NCBI GenBank assembly: GCA_021787665.1
Contig: JAJYLN010000004.1
Span: 1-64,000, forward strand
Source: a bacterium
GTDB taxonomy: Bacteria > JAMCPX01
Direction of reading: 5' to 3'
DNA: 64,000 bases
Below the pieces are notes generated by a model. That model searched no databases. It was given only the letters and a program-made list of their open reading frames with translations, and had not been told where the DNA came from. The stretch's first letter is position 1, and each line of letters starts with the position of its first letter. Below are positions 36,877 through 47,020 of the stretch, piece after piece. Position numbers and translations under genes: made by a program.

Positions 36877-38364
36877 ATGTTCAAGAAGATACTCATAGCG
36901 AACCGCTCGGAGATAGCCGTGAGGATCATACGGGCGTGCCACGAGATGAACATTGAGGCCGTAGCGGTCTATTCGGATGCCGATCGGAACGCCCTGCATG
37001 TCCGCATGGCAGACGAGGCTTACTATCTGGGCATGCCACAGCCTTCGGAAAGCTACCTGCATATGGATAAAATTATCGCTATTGCACGGTCCTGTTCCGC
37101 TGATGCTCTTCATCCCGGGTACGGCTTCCTCGCTGAAAACACGGCGTTTGCGAAAAGGATCTCGGACAGCGGGATCACGTTTATAGGGCCGTCACCGGAG
37201 TCGGTAAAGGCAATGGGAGATAAGATCCGGGCACGCAGGCTTGCAAAGAGCGCCGGGGTCACGATCGTACCGGGCACGATCGATCCGCTCCCGGACGTGG
37301 GCGCAGCAAAAAAGGCTGCCCGAGAGATAGGCTATCCCGTCATGATAAAAGCAGTGAGCGGCGGTGGCGGCAAGGGCATGAGGCTTGTCGAAGAGGAAAG
37401 TCACATGGCATCTGCCTTTGAACGCGCGTCCTCGGAAGCCCTGTCGGCCTTTGGCGACGGCTCTCTGTATCTGGAGAAGCTGATAAGGAATCCCCGGCAT
37501 ATCGAGTTCCAGATACTCGGTGATAGACACGGTAACCTCATTCATCTCAATGAAAGGGACTGCTCTATCCAAAGGAAGCACCAGAAACTCATCGAGGAAA
37601 GCCCCAGCCCGGTCATGACGCCTGAGAAACGAGCGAAGTTCGGGGCCATGGCCGTGTCCGCGGCAAAGGCTGCCGGATACTACAACGCTGGCACGATCGA
37701 GTTCATCATGGACGAGCGCGGGGAAATGTACTTCATGGAGATGAATACGAGGCTCCAGGTCGAGCACCCGGTAACAGAGCTGGTGACCGGTATCGATATC
37801 GTAAAGGAGCAGATGCGGATAGCAAACGGGGACAAGCTCGGGCTCACGCAGGCCGATATAGGCCTGTCCGGCTGTGCGCTCGAATGCAGGATCGTGGCAG
37901 AAGACCCGGCAAGCGACTTCGCGCCCACACCGGGCACGATCCAGTTTCTAAGGGAGCCGCAAGGCGCCGGCGTGCGGGTCGACAGTGGCATATATGAGGG
38001 ATTCGAGGTACCGGGCTGGTACGACTCCCTTGTAGCCAAGCTGCAGACCTATGGGAAAGACAGGCAGGAGGCCGTTGCACGCATGCAAAGGGCGCTCTCT
38101 GAATACAGGATCATCGGTATATCGACCACCATACCCTTGTACCGATGGCTGCTCGGGCATAAGCGGTTCCTGGGAGGCGACATAACCACCGGATTCCTCG
38201 AGCAGGAGATAGGCGGGTTTACTGCCGATGCATCACAGCTCTGGGTCATGGCAGCGATTGCAGGCGGACTGACATCGATAGGCAGTAACGGGAACACCGA
38301 TCCCGGCCGTGCGCCTGATACATCCCGGTGGAAGACTGCAGGCAGGGTGCGTAGCCTGCGATAA
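36877..38364 (+). CDS. biotin carboxylase subunit of acyl-CoA carboxylase
   Basis: MFKKILIANRSEIAVRIIRACHEM; KAVSGGGGKGMRLV; no BCCP domain visible. Confidence 0.94.
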   Translation: MFKKILIANRSEIAVRIIRACHEMNIEAVAVYSDADRNALHVRMADEAYYLGMPQPSESYLHMDKIIAIARSCSADALHPGYGFLAENTAFAKRISDSGITFIGPSPESVKAMGDKIRARRLAKSAGVTIVPGTIDPLPDVGAAKKAAREIGYPVMIKAVSGGGGKGMRLVEEESHMASAFERASSEALSAFGDGSLYLEKLIRNPRHIEFQILGDRHGNLIHLNERDCSIQRKHQKLIEESPSPVMTPEKRAKFGAMAVSAAKAAGYYNAGTIEFIMDERGEMYFMEMNTRLQVEHPVTELVTGIDIVKEQMRIANGDKLGLTQADIGLSGCALECRIVAEDPASDFAPTPGTIQFLREPQGAGVRVDSGIYEGFEVPGWYDSLVAKLQTYGKDRQEAVARMQRALSEYRIIGISTTIPLYRWLLGHKRFLGGDITTGFLEQEIGGFTADASQLWVMAAIAGGLTSIGSNGNTDPGRAPDTSRWKTAGRVRSLR

Positions 38365-38414
38365 GCAATTCGTAGCACACAAAAGCAGAATACCACTTGC
38401 TTTCTTAATACTAC

Positions 38415-38442
38415 TTGACAATACGAAATATATCTGTATTCT
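38415..38442 (+). promoter_or_regulatory. sigma70-type promoter TTGACA-N16-TATTCT
   Basis: Direct reading; predicted TSS coincides with ATG at 38450. Confidence 0.55.
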
Positions 38443-38449
38443 ATGGGCT

Positions 38450-39601
38450 ATGAATTGTTTAAAGCTTTTTTTCTGTCTCATGCTGCTCTGCACAGACGCA
38501 CGTGCGCAGGAGGGCAGGCATCTATTGCTTGTCCTCCATCCCCCATCCGACCAACGGCTGGACGACCTTACCGCCGGGCTCACCGGTGCTTTGCGCAATA
38601 CGACGATTACCCTGTATACCGTGAAAACACACCACCGGCCTGACGGTGCGAGGCATGCCGAGGGTGAATTATCAGAGGCAAAGGACGCTTACGAGTTTTT
38701 GAGGTTCGACGAGTCCCTGCGTCATCTCAACGACGCGATCGCGGCATTAAAAAACAATGCTGTACCATCGAATGCTGTCGATACCCTGAAAGAGGCCTAT
38801 CTATACCGCGCCATGAACTTTCTTGCCCTTGACAAAGCTCAGGATGCAGAGCAGGCCGTTGCCGATTATTCATGTATAGCAGGCGGATCCGGGCCGGACC
38901 CGGTGCTCTATCCGCCTCCCCTTATCGATATCATAGAAAAAGAGCGGTCACAGGGAGATCGAGATCTGTTGACGGTGACCATTACGACCTCGCCTCCCGG
39001 CGCCGATGTGTTCATAGACGGCAGGAAGGTAGGAACATCGCCCGCGGTGATACCCCTGCACCCATGCCGCCATTTCCTGCGTCTTACCGGGCCTGCGTAT
39101 AGCACCAAAAGCGCATCACTCATGGTTAGCAACACAAAAACGGCCTTCGCTTTTGACATGGAGCCTGACCCTCTGTCGATAGAAAGCGGGACCCTGAGCA
39201 GAGGGCAGATCCTTGGCATACTCATGGCGTACAAAACAGACGAGATCGTCATCCTCTCCCTCCATAAAGGCCGTATAACTATAGCGGCAGCACGGGCCAG
39301 TCCGTTTACCGTATCGACGTCCACCATCCTCTACAAAGACAGAAGGCAGGCACTGGAGGACATTACGGTGTTCCTCCGCCCCGGGAAGCATACGACGGCC
39401 CCGGACACGATTCTTGCCGTGTCCCCGGATAAAAGAGCAGAGCACCCTGAACGGACGGGCAACCGGTGGTATAAAAACAAATGGCTATGGACGGCAGGGG
39501 CAGCGATCGTAGCCGGAGGACTTATATGGGGACTGAGCAGCGGGTTAAGCCGGAGCAGCACGCCGTCGTCAAGCACGGGCAGCATTTCCATAACATGGTG
39601 A
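38450..39601 (+). CDS. exported PEGA-domain protein
   Basis: MNCLKLFFCLMLLCTDARAQEG signal; TITTSPPGADVFIDGRKVGTSPAVIPLHPCRHFLRL. Confidence 0.82.
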   Translation: MNCLKLFFCLMLLCTDARAQEGRHLLLVLHPPSDQRLDDLTAGLTGALRNTTITLYTVKTHHRPDGARHAEGELSEAKDAYEFLRFDESLRHLNDAIAALKNNAVPSNAVDTLKEAYLYRAMNFLALDKAQDAEQAVADYSCIAGGSGPDPVLYPPPLIDIIEKERSQGDRDLLTVTITTSPPGADVFIDGRKVGTSPAVIPLHPCRHFLRLTGPAYSTKSASLMVSNTKTAFAFDMEPDPLSIESGTLSRGQILGILMAYKTDEIVILSLHKGRITIAAARASPFTVSTSTILYKDRRQALEDITVFLRPGKHTTAPDTILAVSPDKRAEHPERTGNRWYKNKWLWTAGAAIVAGGLIWGLSSGLSRSSTPSSSTGSISITW

Positions 39602-39605
39602 TACG

Positions 39606-40880
39606 ATGGAACAAGGAAATCCGTCCGAACAAAAGCCCGGGTATCGGCCAGGACATCGTACTGACGAGACAATCGTCCTCCCTTCCTCTGTACAGGGAAG
39701 GCACAGTCCCTCGAACGCACGGACGAACAGGCCGCACGAGCCCGCCCGAAAAGGCGTGCTCTCTATAAAAAGAATCATAGCGCTATCAGCTATTCTGACA
39801 ACACTCATCGGATCGGGTACGACTGGTTATCTCCTCTCTAGAAACAATGAACAGAAAGAGCTTACGGCAGCATTGCGTGCGGCAGTACGGGACAACAAAA
39901 CGAAGCAGGCCATCAGCATATTGAAAGTCATACGACGGCATGGCTATACCTCGGGCAATGTCGTTTTACTGAGCAAACGTCTCTCCGAGCTTGTTGAGCT
40001 CCGGAACTCGTGGAACAGGGTCTTGGAGATGAACGTCGCAGGTCTGACACGCCAGGCATACAATGCGGCACTGCTGTTTACCACGAACGCGCTGTACCAC
40101 GACAGGGCCATCGAGATGATAGATGCCATACGCCGGCAACGGACAAAGGGTATCATCCAGACGGCAACCACCCTATATGCCGGCGGCAGTAAAAAGCAGT
40201 CCGAACAGCTTTTGAGCGATGTGGTCGAGAGCGACCCCTCCAACAGAGAGGCGCGGGACATACTTGCAATGATCAGGACATACCACCGGACAAAACAGGC
40301 TCCGGCACGGAAAGCGGCTCGGAGGAGCACCACGTCTACCGGCGACGAAGCCTATAAAAACGGCGACTTCCGGGAGGCGCTGAAGCTATGGTCTGGTACC
40401 AGACGAAAGGCAGACAGGAGGAAAGTCGCTCTCGCCTGTACGATCAAGAAGTACCTTGCCATGGGGGAATCGGCGGAGCGGAAGCACGACTATGCAGCCG
40501 CTGTCTCCCTCCTGGGAAAGGCAGAGATGTTCACGGCGCTGCTGGGCATAAGCGGCTCTGTTTTCGGGGGCAGGATCGACCGCTCCCTCGCAATGACCTA
40601 CGGCATCCTCGGCCAAAGGGCGCTGTCAGAACAAAGATATCGGCGTGCCAGGCAATACCTGGAGAAGGCATTCAGATACAAGCCCGGAAACAAGGACATA
40701 CGGCGCGGGTTTTCCTTACTGAATGAACAAGCAGGCCGGCTTTACAAGAAGGCCTATGCCATCTCGGGTGCAAACATGCCCGAGGCATGCATTCTGTACA
40801 GACACGCCCTTCTGATAGCCCAAAGGGGGTCAGATATCTATAACAGGGTAAAGAGCCGTATCGTTGCATGCGGGCGGTGA
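39606..40880 (+). CDS. single-TM helical-repeat (TPR-like) protein of unknown function
   Basis: Basic N-terminus, TM IIALSAILTTLIGSGTTGYLL, repeat-rich C-terminal region; sits between PEGA and kinase genes. Confidence 0.65.
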   Translation: MEQGNPSEQKPGYRPGHRTDETIVLPSSVQGRHSPSNARTNRPHEPARKGVLSIKRIIALSAILTTLIGSGTTGYLLSRNNEQKELTAALRAAVRDNKTKQAISILKVIRRHGYTSGNVVLLSKRLSELVELRNSWNRVLEMNVAGLTRQAYNAALLFTTNALYHDRAIEMIDAIRRQRTKGIIQTATTLYAGGSKKQSEQLLSDVVESDPSNREARDILAMIRTYHRTKQAPARKAARRSTTSTGDEAYKNGDFREALKLWSGTRRKADRRKVALACTIKKYLAMGESAERKHDYAAAVSLLGKAEMFTALLGISGSVFGGRIDRSLAMTYGILGQRALSEQRYRRARQYLEKAFRYKPGNKDIRRGFSLLNEQAGRLYKKAYAISGANMPEACILYRHALLIAQRGSDIYNRVKSRIVACGR

Positions 40881-41080
40881 GATGATCCAAACCCCACGAA
40901 ACGAGCGCGCGAGTTTCATATAGAGGAATGCAAAGTGGACTTTGGCGTCCGAAGAAATATCCCCCGACCCAAGCCGCGCTTGGGTGCCCGGCTCCCCTGG
41001 TCGGAGCGTACAAGGGAGAGATTTCGCGTATTACAGGATTCAGCAAAACGGCAAGCTCCCTTATTGCATGCATGAGGTTC

Positions 41081-42526
41081 ATGGACAGCAAGACCATCGG
41101 CAGATACAGGCTTATCAAGCACATCGCGAGCGGCGGCATGGCTGACGTCTTCCGGGCCGTCATGACCGGCCCGCACGGCTTTGAAAAGCTCGTTGCCATC
41201 AAAATGATCCACGGACAACTGACCGACGATGTGACCTTTGTAAGGATGTTTACGGACGAGGCACGCTTGAGCGCGCGGCTCGTGCACCAAAACATCGTCC
41301 AGATAATAGACTTCGGTGAGACCGACAAAAGGCCCTACCTCGTAATGGAGTATGTCAACGGCGTGGATCTTTCCGCCTTTATAAAGGCACTTATCGATGC
41401 CGGCATAGGCCCCTTGGTTTCCGAGTCCGCCTATATCGTAAGCGAGGTGCTCAAGGCCCTCGACTATACCTGTAAACTCAAGGACCCCGAAGGCAAAGGC
41501 TATGCGATCGTGCACCGCGACATAACACCGCAAAACATCCTCCTGTCTTACGACGGCGATGTGAAGCTGACGGACTTCGGCATCGCGAAGGTAAGGGGCT
41601 CGATAACGACAACGACCGCCGGCACGCTGAAAGGAAAGATCAGGTACATGTCCCCTGAACAGGCCCGTGGGGAAGCAGTCGATCACAGGAGCGACCTCTA
41701 TTCCGTGGCCCTTGTTCTGTACGAGCTTATCACGCACCGGCGTGCTTATGCCGGCGATACGGATATGTCGCTGCTCAAGCAGGTACAGTCTTCGATCATC
41801 ACCTACAGGCCCACGCAGCTCAACCCTGCAATACCGGAAGGGTTGGACAGTATCGTCATGAAGATGCTCTCCCAGGTACCTGACGACAGGTTTTATGACC
41901 CGGCATCGCTGAAAGAGGCGCTCAAGCCGTATGCTGGTACTACCGACTCAGCGAGGGCGGCACTCTCTGAATACTTGAACAGGCTATTCGCCAGACCGCC
42001 CGGTGAAACAAATAGCTCCACACGGATCATTCATGAGGACAGACCAAACAGGAGGAGAAGCGGCAAGTCCCTTTTGTACACCGCAGTCTTCTCTTCTCTG
42101 GCAATTATCGTCATCTACACGCTGGTCTCTGCCTGGTTCAGGAGTGTTACGATTAAAGTCCCTGCAGCACCCTCTCGCCTGTCACCCCGTATCTCTGCAG
42201 CATCCGCCGTTCATCCACCCACAACAGCCATGTCCCCTCTGCCGTTGCAGGGTCAAAAGGTGACCCAATCCGCCCCGGACGCTGTCCTTGTTATCAACGC
42301 AACCCCATGGGCGCTGGTGTTTATCGACCATGGCGTATCAAAGAGACCCCTTGGTACGACGCCCATAAAGGCGCTGAGGGTCTCACCCGGGACATACACG
42401 CTGCTCTTTCAAAACAGGGCCTATGGTGAAAAGAGAGTCAGAATAGATGCCCGGCCCGGCGCGAAAAGGACCGTCATCCTCAAATATGACCAGGTAAAAA
42501 AGAGATTTATTACGAAGATCCTATAA
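41081..42526 (+). CDS. Ser/Thr protein kinase with C-terminal PEGA-like domain
   Basis: IGRYRLIKHIASGGMADVFRAV, VHRDITPQNILL, DFGIAKV; C-terminal LVINATPWALVFIDHGVSKRPLGTTPIKALRVSPGTYTLLF. Confidence 0.93.
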   Translation: MDSKTIGRYRLIKHIASGGMADVFRAVMTGPHGFEKLVAIKMIHGQLTDDVTFVRMFTDEARLSARLVHQNIVQIIDFGETDKRPYLVMEYVNGVDLSAFIKALIDAGIGPLVSESAYIVSEVLKALDYTCKLKDPEGKGYAIVHRDITPQNILLSYDGDVKLTDFGIAKVRGSITTTTAGTLKGKIRYMSPEQARGEAVDHRSDLYSVALVLYELITHRRAYAGDTDMSLLKQVQSSIITYRPTQLNPAIPEGLDSIVMKMLSQVPDDRFYDPASLKEALKPYAGTTDSARAALSEYLNRLFARPPGETNSSTRIIHEDRPNRRRSGKSLLYTAVFSSLAIIVIYTLVSAWFRSVTIKVPAAPSRLSPRISAASAVHPPTTAMSPLPLQGQKVTQSAPDAVLVINATPWALVFIDHGVSKRPLGTTPIKALRVSPGTYTLLFQNRAYGEKRVRIDARPGAKRTVILKYDQVKKRFITKIL

Positions 42527-42578
42527 GCGGCAGCCTGTCAGGAGATGGACTCTACCTTGACCACCCATCAATGTCCTA

Positions 42579-42956
42579 TTACTGCCGCAGGAATAGCTGT
42601 CTCATATACCGTCGATGGGCTCGAACCGTGAGGCTGGCAAGCTGGATGGGAGCATAAGTTGAAGAGTCGGGGAGTAAAGGAGTTGTGAGTTGGGAATTTT
42701 GAGAGATTGCTTCGTCGCTTTCAGCTCCTTGCAATGACAGAGAAGGAGTCCCCTCGTTACCCGCTACTCGATGCTGGTTATTACAATGCATCCTTTTCAA
42801 CTTCTGACTTGTGCCTGTGATCGCAGCGTATACAGCCTGATAGATACCGAGATTCGTCCACGCAAACGCGATAACTATGAAGACAGCGATTGACTTCAAA
42901 AAAGAAGGCTTAAAGACATCCTTACAAAGACCGATCCTACGAGAGGTTGATCCCAT
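42579..42956 (-). pseudogene. possible truncated exported-protein gene (signal peptide retained, body replaced by repeat sequence)
   Basis: SFLKSIAVFIVIAFAWTNLGIYQAVYAA signal-like N-terminus followed by translation of a dispersed-repeat-like sequence. Confidence 0.4.
42701..42740. repeat. dispersed intergenic repeat-like element (GAGATTGCTTCGTCGCTTTCAGCTCCTTGCAATGACA)
   Basis: Matches from memory the widespread ATTGCTTCGTCGC..GCTCCTCGCAATGAC intergenic repeat. Confidence 0.6.
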
Positions 42957-43066
42957 GACCCCTCCGTTTATTATCTCTTTACATGAGTTATAGATTTGAT
43001 GTCAATAGTATTTTCCATGTGCTAATCTCTTTACAAAACACACATTCTATCTTAACATCTCACGTC

Positions 43067-44584
43067 ATGGACGGACGACTCAGGGCCTCTTTAGGAAAGA
43101 TATTCAGGGACGAGCAGATCAGCGAAGAAGTATCTGCGCTGATCATCTATTCCCGGGACCTCAACCCCATCGGTACGATATTCACCCAGCAGGGCAGACT
43201 CATGACTAAGCCGGATGCCGTCGTGTGGCCGGATGAAATCGGACAGATCCAGGAGCTCGTAAAGCTCGCAAACACCTATACGATACCTCTGATTCCTTAC
43301 GGCAGCGGATCCGGGGTATGTGGCGGCGCAAATCCCGTCGGCAGGGGTATCATCGTCGACATGAAGAAGATGGCACGCATACGGAAGCTGGATACCTATT
43401 CCCTTACCGCGGAAGTCGAGAGCGGCTTCATCGGCGAGCTGTTCGAACGGGAGCTCAACGCAAAAGGGTATACGCTAGGCCATTTCCCGTCATCGATATG
43501 GTGCTCGACTGTTGGGGGATGGCTCGCTGCCCGGTCGGCCGGACAGCTCTCCGCGCGCTATGGCAAGATAGAGGACATGGTGCTCGGGATCGAGGCCGTC
43601 ATGCCAGACGGCGATATACTGAAGACAAAGGTAACGCCGCGCTCCGCAACAGGCCCGGACTTCAAGCAGGTGCTCGTGGGTTCTGAAGGGACGCTCGGCA
43701 TCATAACGGCTGCAACGCTGCGGATAAACCCGTACCCGGCATCGAGGAGGTTCAGCGGCTTCATGTTTCACACGGTCAGGGACGCGCTCGAAGCCATCAG
43801 AGAACTCATGCAGACGGGTGTACGGCCTGCTGCCGTAAGGCTCTACGACGAGATAGACACCTTCATGATAGGCTCCGGCAAGGGCAGCAAGAAGCTACTC
43901 TCCCATGAGCAGGAAGACGAGCATACCGAGGACTTTAAAAAAGCAATCATAAAAAAGGCAGAACGAATGGTCCTTACCGTACCAACCATCGTCAACCGTG
44001 TCATAAAGCTGCTGCCTGCAAACAACCTGCTGATACTCACATTCGAGGGCGCGCCGGATATGACGGCGGTCGAAATGGAAAGGGCGACCCGGATCATGCA
44101 GTCACACGGCGGCAGAGACATGGGCGAGGACCCCGGTAAATACTGGTGGGAGCACCGTTACGATGTATCGTTCAACCTGTCGCCGCTCTACAGTATCAGG
44201 GCTTTTGCGGATACGATAGAGGTGGCGACTACGTGGGACAAGCTGATGTCCTTATACGAGCGTATGCGCGAGGCGATAGGCAGGCATGCTCTGGTCATGG
44301 CTCATTTTTCCCATGTCTACCAGGAGGGGGGCTCTATCTACTTTACCTTTGCGGCATCGACGTACGACGAGTCTCAGAAGGAGGCCCTGTACAGACAGAC
44401 GTGGAAGGACGCTCTCGATACCGCTACGGACGTCGGGGCGACGATCAGCCATCATCACGGCATTGGCATGCTCAAGGCGCAGTGGATGGACAAGGAGCAC
44501 GGCAAGGCAATGGAGATCTACAGGCAGTTGAAAAAGATCGTCGACCCGAACAATATCATGAACCCGGGCAAGATGGGACTGTAG
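43067..44584 (+). CDS. FAD-binding oxidase (GlcD / alkyldihydroxyacetonephosphate-synthase-like)
   Basis: IPYGSGSGVCGGANPVGRGIIVDMKKM; VGSEGTLGIITAATLRI; ISHHHGIG; start moved to ATG at 43067. Confidence 0.9.
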   Translation: MDGRLRASLGKIFRDEQISEEVSALIIYSRDLNPIGTIFTQQGRLMTKPDAVVWPDEIGQIQELVKLANTYTIPLIPYGSGSGVCGGANPVGRGIIVDMKKMARIRKLDTYSLTAEVESGFIGELFERELNAKGYTLGHFPSSIWCSTVGGWLAARSAGQLSARYGKIEDMVLGIEAVMPDGDILKTKVTPRSATGPDFKQVLVGSEGTLGIITAATLRINPYPASRRFSGFMFHTVRDALEAIRELMQTGVRPAAVRLYDEIDTFMIGSGKGSKKLLSHEQEDEHTEDFKKAIIKKAERMVLTVPTIVNRVIKLLPANNLLILTFEGAPDMTAVEMERATRIMQSHGGRDMGEDPGKYWWEHRYDVSFNLSPLYSIRAFADTIEVATTWDKLMSLYERMREAIGRHALVMAHFSHVYQEGGSIYFTFAASTYDESQKEALYRQTWKDALDTATDVGATISHHHGIGMLKAQWMDKEHGKAMEIYRQLKKIVDPNNIMNPGKMGL

Positions 44585-44634
44585 CCCTCCCTTGCCTCGA
44601 TCGTTATGCTCTTCAGCCGCGACTGCCAGTCGCC

Positions 44635-47007
44635 TCAGAAAAAGATCACTATCGTGCTGGCAAGAAGACCAAGGGCAGAAAAGATTACTCCAAGTCTAAA
44701 GGACAATGGGGCATAGTCGAACTGTACCGTATGCATGCCCGGTCCAAGAATAACCCCTCTGAATAAATAGTCGGCATGGAGGATGGTCCCTCGTTTCCGA
44801 TCGACCTTCACTTGCCAGCCATCATCGTACGTGTCCGACAAAACAAGCACTGCCTTGCATGCGTTGAATACCGTGAGCTTGACCATATCAGGCTGGTAGG
44901 TGTCAATGGTAACGTAATCGCCCCCTTCCGCGGGACACGCGGGCATTTCAATTTCCTTGTTACTTTCGATAACGACACTATCGTTAAGGAGTGCGTCTAT
45001 ATGTGTCTTGATTAATTGCACCGCTTCATCAGGCGAATATGCTGTAATCACTTCGTGTGCCAGATAAGCACGAGGCTTATAATCCTGATACCGGATCATA
45101 ACACCTCTTCCGGCTCTCGTCTTTGCCGGGTAGTAGATATATTTTACATTCATGAGCTCGAGGTATTTTTTGAAGTTTACAGGATTGTAAATCGCCGGAT
45201 CAAAGCTCCTGAACAGATAGCCACCATGGCCGTGTGATAGTTTTATTCCCAGGATCCTCCTGAAGAACGTATTATAGCGAGCCCCCATAGGATATTCATA
45301 ACCTCTGATGTCACTCACATGGTAAACCATGAGTGTGTTGGGAAGAAAGGTCAACCCAAAAGCTGCAAACCTGAATTGCGATGTATCTTTCTGCATCAAA
45401 GCTATATCCGGCGGGGCCTTGGGATAGATCAGGTCTTTTCTTATTTGCGGATTAAAGTTGTGACCGGTTACATACAGTGCAAAGAACTGACTTATGACAA
45501 GCATACCCAACAGGTACCCTTTTCTGCGGCGTGTATTGATTGCAAGGTTCGTCAAAATGAAACCTACAGCAGTAAAACAGAGGATCTTCATTGTCTCTAT
45601 AGCGAGTACATGACCGTGGCCCGTCAGATCTTTCTGGGAGTAAGCAACGGCTATACTTATGAGCGCAACTATGATAATGAACATACCGGACTGAGTCACC
45701 GCTCTCCTTAAATATTTTGTATCAACGATATTTCCTTCTACCGTTGCACCAGCCTTTCTATTCTGTGGCCAATACTTCTTGAAAGTATCTATGACATCTA
45801 TGCCAAAGCCTGCAAGCGCCGCCATACAAAACTGATAAAGGAGTATCAATCTTTGGTCTTTCATGTGGGAAAATCCGGGGAGCATTGTTACTATCTGGTA
45901 GAATGGAGGCACGCCAAAGGCGACCAGTAAAAAGAACGCTGCCATACATGCAAAGAGAATAACATGCCTATCCTTACGCCTTACAACAATAGCTATAAGC
46001 GCAAGCATGATTGCAATAACCCCAACGTACAATGCTTCTTCGTTAGGATAAGCAGGCCCCCAAAAATTGAGCGTAACAGGCGAGCCATAGAAACCCGGCA
46101 TCAGTAACAAGGGCAAGGCGCTCAGGGGAAGGAAGAAATGATCGGTCCCCGACCTGAAGGTCCAGGTGGCACTTTTCAGTAATTCTGAGAGAAATGGCAG
46201 TAGCAGGGGAGACGCAATCAAAAACCCAAGCAGAACGGCGGCAAGAACGTATCCGGCTTCTACTTTTACTTTCTTGCGCGCTTGCGCATCTCTATAGCGG
46301 AAGAACAGCAGGAACAGCGCATACATAGCAACACTAAGCAGGACGTGTGCCGATGTCTCGGGATGGCCTCCGAGAAACTGGATACCTGTTATAAGTGCAA
46401 GCCATCCGATATACTTTAATCTGTCTGTTTGAATATATTTATACAGAAAGAAAAAAAGCCAGGGCAAAAACACGGATACATTTGTCTGGGGCCAGGCGAG
46501 CCATACGACATTGAAGGCACAAAACATGAAGGTAATAGCCGAGAACATACTCCCGGCAAATGCTATACCGAGGGCACTGATAAAAAGATACATGCCAAGG
46601 CCTGCAAGAAAGAGCTTAATGAATGCATCTATAGCAAAGGCGTCTTTGAATGGAAAAATATAAAATACCGTATTAATGGGATAGATCTCTGCCGATTGCG
46701 CGTCGGCAAGGAAGGGTACACCCATTCTGATATACGGGTCCCATAACGGCAGGTGCCCGCGTCTTATGTTCTCTCGTGCAAAGTGAAGAAATGGATAAAA
46801 CTGGTTGGCCTGGTCCCATAATGCCCAATTCGACGGTTGGTTAAATCCCGGTGGAGCGGCATTACTGAAGGGGGGGTTAACAAAAAGGATATCCGTGCCG
46901 GAAAGTGCCCTTCCTGAGAATACGACCTTGTGAAAAAATATAATGATACACAGTATCAATAGGGATGATGCAATGATGGTCTTGGTTCTTGTATTGCTCA
47001 TGGTCAT
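44635..47007 (-). CDS. YfhO-family large membrane protein
   Basis: 790 aa, multi-TM N-terminal part with WDPYIRMGVPFLADAQSAEIYPIN, typical of YfhO-like glycosyltransferase-fold proteins. Confidence 0.8.
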   Translation of the reverse strand: MTMSNTRTKTIIASSLLILCIIIFFHKVVFSGRALSGTDILFVNPPFSNAAPPGFNQPSNWALWDQANQFYPFLHFARENIRRGHLPLWDPYIRMGVPFLADAQSAEIYPINTVFYIFPFKDAFAIDAFIKLFLAGLGMYLFISALGIAFAGSMFSAITFMFCAFNVVWLAWPQTNVSVFLPWLFFFLYKYIQTDRLKYIGWLALITGIQFLGGHPETSAHVLLSVAMYALFLLFFRYRDAQARKKVKVEAGYVLAAVLLGFLIASPLLLPFLSELLKSATWTFRSGTDHFFLPLSALPLLLMPGFYGSPVTLNFWGPAYPNEEALYVGVIAIMLALIAIVVRRKDRHVILFACMAAFFLLVAFGVPPFYQIVTMLPGFSHMKDQRLILLYQFCMAALAGFGIDVIDTFKKYWPQNRKAGATVEGNIVDTKYLRRAVTQSGMFIIIVALISIAVAYSQKDLTGHGHVLAIETMKILCFTAVGFILTNLAINTRRRKGYLLGMLVISQFFALYVTGHNFNPQIRKDLIYPKAPPDIALMQKDTSQFRFAAFGLTFLPNTLMVYHVSDIRGYEYPMGARYNTFFRRILGIKLSHGHGGYLFRSFDPAIYNPVNFKKYLELMNVKYIYYPAKTRAGRGVMIRYQDYKPRAYLAHEVITAYSPDEAVQLIKTHIDALLNDSVVIESNKEIEMPACPAEGGDYVTIDTYQPDMVKLTVFNACKAVLVLSDTYDDGWQVKVDRKRGTILHADYLFRGVILGPGMHTVQFDYAPLSFRLGVIFSALGLLASTIVIFF

Positions 47008-47020
47008 GTGCCTGCACGTT

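Noticed and set aside
44617-44635. GCGACT-GCC-AGTCGC hairpin between convergent genes as a bidirectional terminator
   Set aside because: Only 6-bp stem with a 3-nt loop and no T-rich tail.
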